This document shows, one piece after another, positions 60,469-64,000 of a DNA stretch of 64,000 nt (positions are counted from its first letter, which is position 1; each line of letters opens with the position of its first letter). The DNA is taken from assembly GCA_949051815.1 (NCBI GenBank), contig CARQVR010000006.1, positions 1 through 64,000 on the forward strand, given 5' to 3'. The notes beneath the pieces were generated by a model, which was not told the DNA's origin, did no database searches, and saw only the letters and a program-made list of their open reading frames with translations. A program made the position numbers and the translations under genes. The DNA is from an uncultured Lachnospiraceae bacterium (GTDB lineage: Bacteria > Bacillota > Clostridia > Lachnospirales > Lachnospiraceae).

Positions 60469-60503
60469 AGCCCGGAATCCGCTGAAATACAGCGATCCGG
60501 GCT
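60469..60503. terminator. Terminator between galE and the hemolysin III gene
   Basis: AGCCCGGA (60469-60476) and TCCGGGCT (60496-60503) enclose a second small stem (CGCTG/CAGCG-like). It lies 18 bases after the galE stop and between converging genes. Confidence 0.65.
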
Positions 60504-60521
60504 GTTCTAAAATTACCGTGG

Positions 60522-61538
60522 TTAATCCTCATACCCGTTCGGGTTATTGCTCTGCCATCTCCATGAATCCGCGCACATCTCCCTGATGCCATACTGCGCT
60601 TCCCAGCCAAGCTCCCTCTTCGCCTTGTCCGCGTTCGCATAGCAGGAAGCGATGTCGCCCGCTCTTCTCTCCTTAATCACATAAGGAATCTTCACGCCGG
60701 TAGCTTCCTCGAAGTTCTTCACGATATCGAGCACACTGTAGCCCACACCGGTTCCCAGATTGTAAATGCAAAGCCCCGCATTCTCCTCAACCTTTTTCAG
60801 CGCTTTCACATGGCCAACCGCAAGATCGACCACATGGATATAGTCGCGCACGCCCGTGCCGTCCGGCGTGTCATAATCGTTTCCGAAAACGCCCAGCTCT
60901 TTGAGTTTGCCCACCGCAACCTGTGTGATGTAGGGCATCAGATTGTTGGGAATGCCGTTGGGATTCTCACCCATGGTTCCGCTCTTGTGTGCCCCGATGG
61001 GATTGAAATAGCGAAGCAGGATCACATTCCACTCGTCGTCCGCTTTTTGGATATCCATGAGAATCTGCTCCAGCATGGATTTGGTCCAGCCGTAAGGATT
61101 CGTGCACTGTCCCTTCGGGCACTCCTCCGTGATCGGAATAATCGCCGGATCTCCGTAAACCGTCGCCGAGGAGGAGAAAATGATATTTTTTACATTGTGC
61201 TTACGCATCACATCCACCAGCGTCAGCGTACCTGCAATATTATTTTCATAGTATTCCCAAGGCTTCTGTACGGACTCGCCCACCGCCTTAAGTCCGGCAA
61301 AATGAATGCAGGACTCGATCTGCTCCTTCGCAAAGATCTGCTCCAGCGCGTCCCTGTCCAGAATATCCGCCTTATAAAACTTCACAGGCTTCCCGGTAAG
61401 CTTCTCCACTCTCTCAAGAGATTTTTCACTGGAATTTGCCAGATTATCCACCACTACCACTTCATAGCCCGCATTCTGTAATTCTACTACCGTGTGGGAA
61501 CCGATATACCCCGCACCGCCTGTCACTAAGATTGCCAT
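60522..61538 (-). CDS. galE: UDP-glucose 4-epimerase
   Basis: A 338-residue short-chain dehydrogenase-like enzyme interconverting UDP-glucose and UDP-galactose. VTGGAGYIGSHTVVEL is the NAD site; catalytic Ser in FSSSATVYGDP and the YxxxK motif in NPYGWTKSMLE. Here the usual Tyr-Gly-x-x-Lys reads YGWTK, as in typical GalE. Length is standard. AGGCAGGG precedes the ATG. It follows the UDP-sugar pyrophosphorylase gene by 171 bases; together they supply UDP-galactose for the Leloir pathway or surface polysaccharide. Confidence 0.95.
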   Translation of the reverse strand: MAILVTGGAGYIGSHTVVELQNAGYEVVVVDNLANSSEKSLERVEKLTGKPVKFYKADILDRDALEQIFAKEQIESCIHFAGLKAVGESVQKPWEYYENNIAGTLTLVDVMRKHNVKNIIFSSSATVYGDPAIIPITEECPKGQCTNPYGWTKSMLEQILMDIQKADDEWNVILLRYFNPIGAHKSGTMGENPNGIPNNLMPYITQVAVGKLKELGVFGNDYDTPDGTGVRDYIHVVDLAVGHVKALKKVEENAGLCIYNLGTGVGYSVLDIVKNFEEATGVKIPYVIKERRAGDIASCYANADKAKRELGWEAQYGIREMCADSWRWQSNNPNGYED

Positions 61539-61594
61539 AACCGCACCCTGCCTTTCTTTTCAGAAACTGTGTTTTTTGTTCTTAATGTAATTAC

Positions 61595-61623
61595 AGTCTA
61601 CATTGTTTTCCCTGTGTATTCAA
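61595..61623 (-). promoter_or_regulatory. Probable promoter of galE
   Basis: Minus strand TTGAAT (61618-61623), 17-base spacer, TAGACT (61595-61600). A TTGACA about 23 bases further upstream with TGTATT 17 bases later is an alternative. Confidence 0.45.
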
Positions 61624-61709
61624 TACAGGAATGTTGCTTAAACCTGTCAAAATGTTAACTGCTCCGCGCCTGCCAAAAGAAGCACAGACAAACCGTTTTC
61701 CTGCACAAA

Positions 61710-62936
61710 CTACAAAATGATTCCGTTCTCCTTACACAGCTCTCTTGCGCTCTCCACCGAGTCAATGCCCGTCTTATTCTTGATGGGCGCAAACTCCTTA
61801 TTCCTGACCACCTCATAAGGCAGGCAGGAATCCAGCTCATGAATCATGTCAAGCACAAGCTGCTCGAACTTATAGCCGTTTGGCTCCTCCGGCTTCACAA
61901 GCTCTCCCTTCTCATCCAGATAGGGAATCTTCTTCTCCACGATGTGAAGCGGGAGCTTCCTCGCCACGATCTCCTCCAAATCCTTCACCCGGAACAGATA
62001 ATTTAAGATCACGCCGAAATGGTAGGCCGGCTTTCCGTCCTCCGCTTTCGCCTCCATCAGCTCCGGCGTCATATCATAGTATTCCACGATGGACGGTCTT
62101 CCATCCTCCAGGCATACCGCGCCCACCTTCTCATCCGGCGCGTTCTTCGCAACCACCTTCTCGCCTACCGCGCTGCCTGTGGCAATCGTCGCGCCCACAA
62201 AGCAGGGATCGGCAATGCGCTGCAGTACGTTGTCCACGGCAAACACATTGAGCCACTCCACGCCCGCCTGCCGTATTTTGTCCGCCACGCCCCATTTTTT
62301 CATGGACAAAAACCACCCGCCGTTGCCGTTGGGGGAAGTGGACATTTTATTCTTTGCTTCCATATATACCTTCCCCGTATAATCGGAAGCCGGTGCCATG
62401 TCCTGCATGAAAAAGGTCACATAGTCCGCATTGTAGCCGAAAAACTTCTTTTCCTCAAAAAAACTGACAGTTGCGTCATGATTCTTGTCGCTGGTCATCA
62501 CATAGAGCGGAACCCACGCTCCCGCCTGATCCACCACATCCATCAGGTTCTCAATCAGACGCTGGAAAATAAACACGTCCTTTGTCAGACCGATATTGTA
62601 AACGCCCTTCGGCGCGTCGGAGCCAAGTCTTGTCCCCATGCCGCCTGCAAGCAGCACCGCGCCCACCTTGCCGGCCCGGATCGCCTCCAGACCGGTTTTC
62701 GTATACTCTTCTTTTTTCTCCTCGATCTCGGGAAGCTGCATCACCGCAATCGGCTCAATCTTCCCTCTTGGATTCAATGTCTCTTTCTTTTCACAAAGCG
62801 ACAGCACATCGAAATCCGTCTGCCCGATCTGGGTAAGCAGCGCTTCCCGCTCCTCCTCTCCCAGCTCCTCATAGTATTTCAGCACATGAAGCTGTCCGTA
62901 CTTCTCCAGTTTTTTGTACGCCTCCTGATAATTCAT
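61710..62936 (-). CDS. UDPGP type 1 nucleotidyltransferase (UTP-sugar-1-phosphate uridylyltransferase)
   Basis: A 408-residue enzyme of the eukaryote-like UDPGP/UAP1 family, not the usual bacterial GalU. The nucleotide-binding loop VLLAGGMGTRLGSDAPKGVY is clear, followed by VPLYVMTSDKNH and a PNGNGGWFLSM substrate loop typical of UAP/AGX-type enzymes. It should make UDP-glucose or UDP-N-acetylhexosamine; PNGNGG favours UAP-like specificity but does not decide it. GGAGGG lies 3-4 bases before the ATG at 62936. galE follows in the same direction. Confidence 0.9.
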   Translation of the reverse strand: MNYQEAYKKLEKYGQLHVLKYYEELGEEEREALLTQIGQTDFDVLSLCEKKETLNPRGKIEPIAVMQLPEIEEKKEEYTKTGLEAIRAGKVGAVLLAGGMGTRLGSDAPKGVYNIGLTKDVFIFQRLIENLMDVVDQAGAWVPLYVMTSDKNHDATVSFFEEKKFFGYNADYVTFFMQDMAPASDYTGKVYMEAKNKMSTSPNGNGGWFLSMKKWGVADKIRQAGVEWLNVFAVDNVLQRIADPCFVGATIATGSAVGEKVVAKNAPDEKVGAVCLEDGRPSIVEYYDMTPELMEAKAEDGKPAYHFGVILNYLFRVKDLEEIVARKLPLHIVEKKIPYLDEKGELVKPEEPNGYKFEQLVLDMIHELDSCLPYEVVRNKEFAPIKNKTGIDSVESARELCKENGIIL

Positions 62937-63018
62937 AATCCCTCCACTTTCTGACACGCATGTCACAATCATATTCACCGACCCCCGGAACCGCGCATAG
63001 ACATCATGCCTGTGCGCA

Positions 63019-63063
63019 AATAAAACCGCCCCGTGTTTTCCATTCTATCTTAACACGAGGCGG
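63019..63063 (-). terminator. Terminator after the AllA-like gene
   Basis: Minus strand CCGCCTCGTGTT (63063-63052) pairs with AACACGGGGCGG (63037-63026), followed by TTTTATT. It lies 25 bases past the AllA-like stop codon. Confidence 0.85.
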
Positions 63064-63087
63064 CTCCTCACTCAACAGGGAAATCCG

Positions 63088-63597
63088 TCAGAATATATCG
63101 GAATACGCATCTGCCCGCGCCCGGGTCTCCACTACCGCCTCCCCCTCCACTTCCACCCACACCGCAGGCTTCCCGCCGCGGGAAGCCAGATAGTAGTAGG
63201 AGGCCGGCCGGCCAAGGCCGTGACAGGCATCGTGCCATATCCCTCTTTTCAGGACTGCCACGTCTCCCGGACGCAGGATCAGTGCCCGCACGTCCTCTGC
63301 CTGCGGCGGCATATCCGCACGGGACGCGGCCACACACAGGACAATGGGATCCTTCGTGCAAAAGACCGCCTCCATGGTATGCTCATGCTTTTCCATCGAA
63401 TGCACGGTGCAGGGCGCAGGCTGCCCGACGGTATAGCCCAGATGCGCCGGTGTGTCGAGTACAGGCAGGCAGGTCATATGGTCCTCATAGGAAGCGGCGC
63501 TGCTGTGCATGACACGCTCTTTGTCGTAAATCATATGATAGTGAATGCCATATTCGCTAAAGTCAAATTCTCCTATCTCTACCGCATGAATAATCAT
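63088..63597 (-). CDS. Ureidoglycolate lyase (AllA)-like protein
   Basis: A 169-residue cupin-fold protein. The central VHSMEKHEHTMEAVFCTKD segment and the ILRPGDVAVLKRGIWHDACH segment resemble AllA, which splits ureidoglycolate into glyoxylate and urea in allantoin breakdown. The ATG at 63597 has GGAG 5 bases upstream and overlaps the permease stop (ATGA), so coupling is likely. The longer open frame to 63909 overlaps the permease gene and is rejected. The adjoining ABC permease suggests import and use of purine- or ureide-type compounds. Confidence 0.78.
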   Translation of the reverse strand: MIIHAVEIGEFDFSEYGIHYHMIYDKERVMHSSAASYEDHMTCLPVLDTPAHLGYTVGQPAPCTVHSMEKHEHTMEAVFCTKDPIVLCVAASRADMPPQAEDVRALILRPGDVAVLKRGIWHDACHGLGRPASYYYLASRGGKPAVWVEVEGEAVVETRARADAYSDIF

Positions 63598-64000
63598 TCG
63601 CTCTCCTTTCCAAGCTCTCCCAGATTCGTCAGACACATCACAAGCACTGTGATAATATAGGGCGCCGTCAGCACAAGCTGCGAGGGAATGCTGAATCCCT
63701 GCAGGCCCACGGAAAGCGCGTCCGCAAAGGCAAAGATCAGACATGCCAGAAAAGATTTCAGCGGATCGCCCTTGCCGATTCTGGCTGCCGACACCGCCAG
63801 AAACCCTTTCCCGGCGGACATATTTTCCGTAAACATGGAAATGCCGCAAAGCGGAAGGCAGGTTCCCGCCGCGCCCGTCAGCACACCCGTGACAATCAGG
63901 GACGCCCACTTATATTTCAGCACAGACACTCCGGACGACTGCATCGCCTCCTCATTGTTTCCAACGCCCCTGATCCGAAGCCCGAAGGGCGTCCTGTACA
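63594..64000 (-). CDS. ABC transporter permease, BmpA/nucleoside or simple-sugar type (partial)
   Basis: The last ~135 codons of a permease; the frame is still open at the window edge, where it reads YRTPFGLRIRGVGNNEEAM, the typical cytoplasmic loop of RbsC/YufQ-type permeases. The visible part has about four helices and ends LGELGKESE. Such permeases with a BMP-family lipoprotein import nucleosides or related compounds. It overlaps the AllA-like gene by four bases. Confidence 0.85.
   Translation of the reverse strand, partial: YRTPFGLRIRGVGNNEEAMQSSGVSVLKYKWASLIVTGVLTGAAGTCLPLCGISMFTENMSAGKGFLAVSAARIGKGDPLKSFLACLIFAFADALSVGLQGFSIPSQLVLTAPYIITVLVMCLTNLGELGKESE

Noticed and set aside
63594..63909. 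273-codon ORF extending the AllA-like protein upstream
   Set aside because: The extension is an alternate frame of the permease gene, Cys/Gly/Arg-rich, with no family likeness; the start at 63597 has a ribosome site.

Overview
The window looks like the chromosome of a low-to-mid GC Gram-positive anaerobe of the class Clostridia, most likely a Lachnospiraceae member. This is inferred from gene order (greA-lysS, dnaE-pfkA), a SAM-I riboswitch before metK, Firmicutes-type -35/-10 promoters with 17-bp spacers, strong AGGAGG ribosome sites, and the protein families present. No rRNA, tRNA, phage, insertion sequence or CRISPR array was seen. Nearly all genes lie on the minus strand; only a GGDEF gene, a small protein and a hemolysin-III gene read on the plus strand. 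Layout: 1-6.1 kb is a signalling operon (HD-GYP response regulator, HPt, PAS histidine kinase, second degenerate HD-GYP regulator, CheR, CheB) behind a consensus promoter. 6.2-12.7 kb is a fructan/sucrose unit: LacI-type regulator, then GH32 enzyme, binding lipoprotein and two CUT1 permeases, with two palindromic operators at a consensus promoter. 13-14.9 kb is a membrane GGDEF protein. 15-31.9 kb is mostly housekeeping: lysS (fused to an HD domain), greA, dusB, birA, argF, a NfeD/SPFH pair, an SH3/SleB cell-wall hydrolase with WalR-like boxes, proC, a SpoU methyltransferase, pfkA and dnaE. 32-42.6 kb is a long co-directional signalling block: Asp/Gly-repeat surface protein, FecR protein, CHASE2 adenylate cyclase, TIM-barrel isomerase-like protein, GAF/HD-GYP protein, OmpR-type regulator, histidine kinase and an ABC-2 exporter. 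43-48.2 kb holds metK, murA, an M23 peptidase and a coiled-coil membrane protein. 48.7-57 kb holds a chemoreceptor, a regulator/kinase/ABC module with two ATPases and one FtsX permease, and a small (p)ppGpp synthetase. 57-64 kb holds a polytopic membrane protein, hemolysin III, galE, a UDP-sugar pyrophosphorylase, and the edge of an AllA-like/ABC permease unit. Three families of non-coding structured repeats are threaded between genes. R1 (three copies, about 20-bp inverted ends) sits twice inside the GH32 operon. R2 (two copies) begins just after a promoter and forms the leader of greA-lysS and lies upstream of the (p)ppGpp synthetase gene. R3 is a hairpin element, once as a 114-bp tandem array and once singly. 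These repeats, the HD domain on LysRS, and the combination of c-di-GMP, cAMP and (p)ppGpp enzymes are the least ordinary parts of the window.
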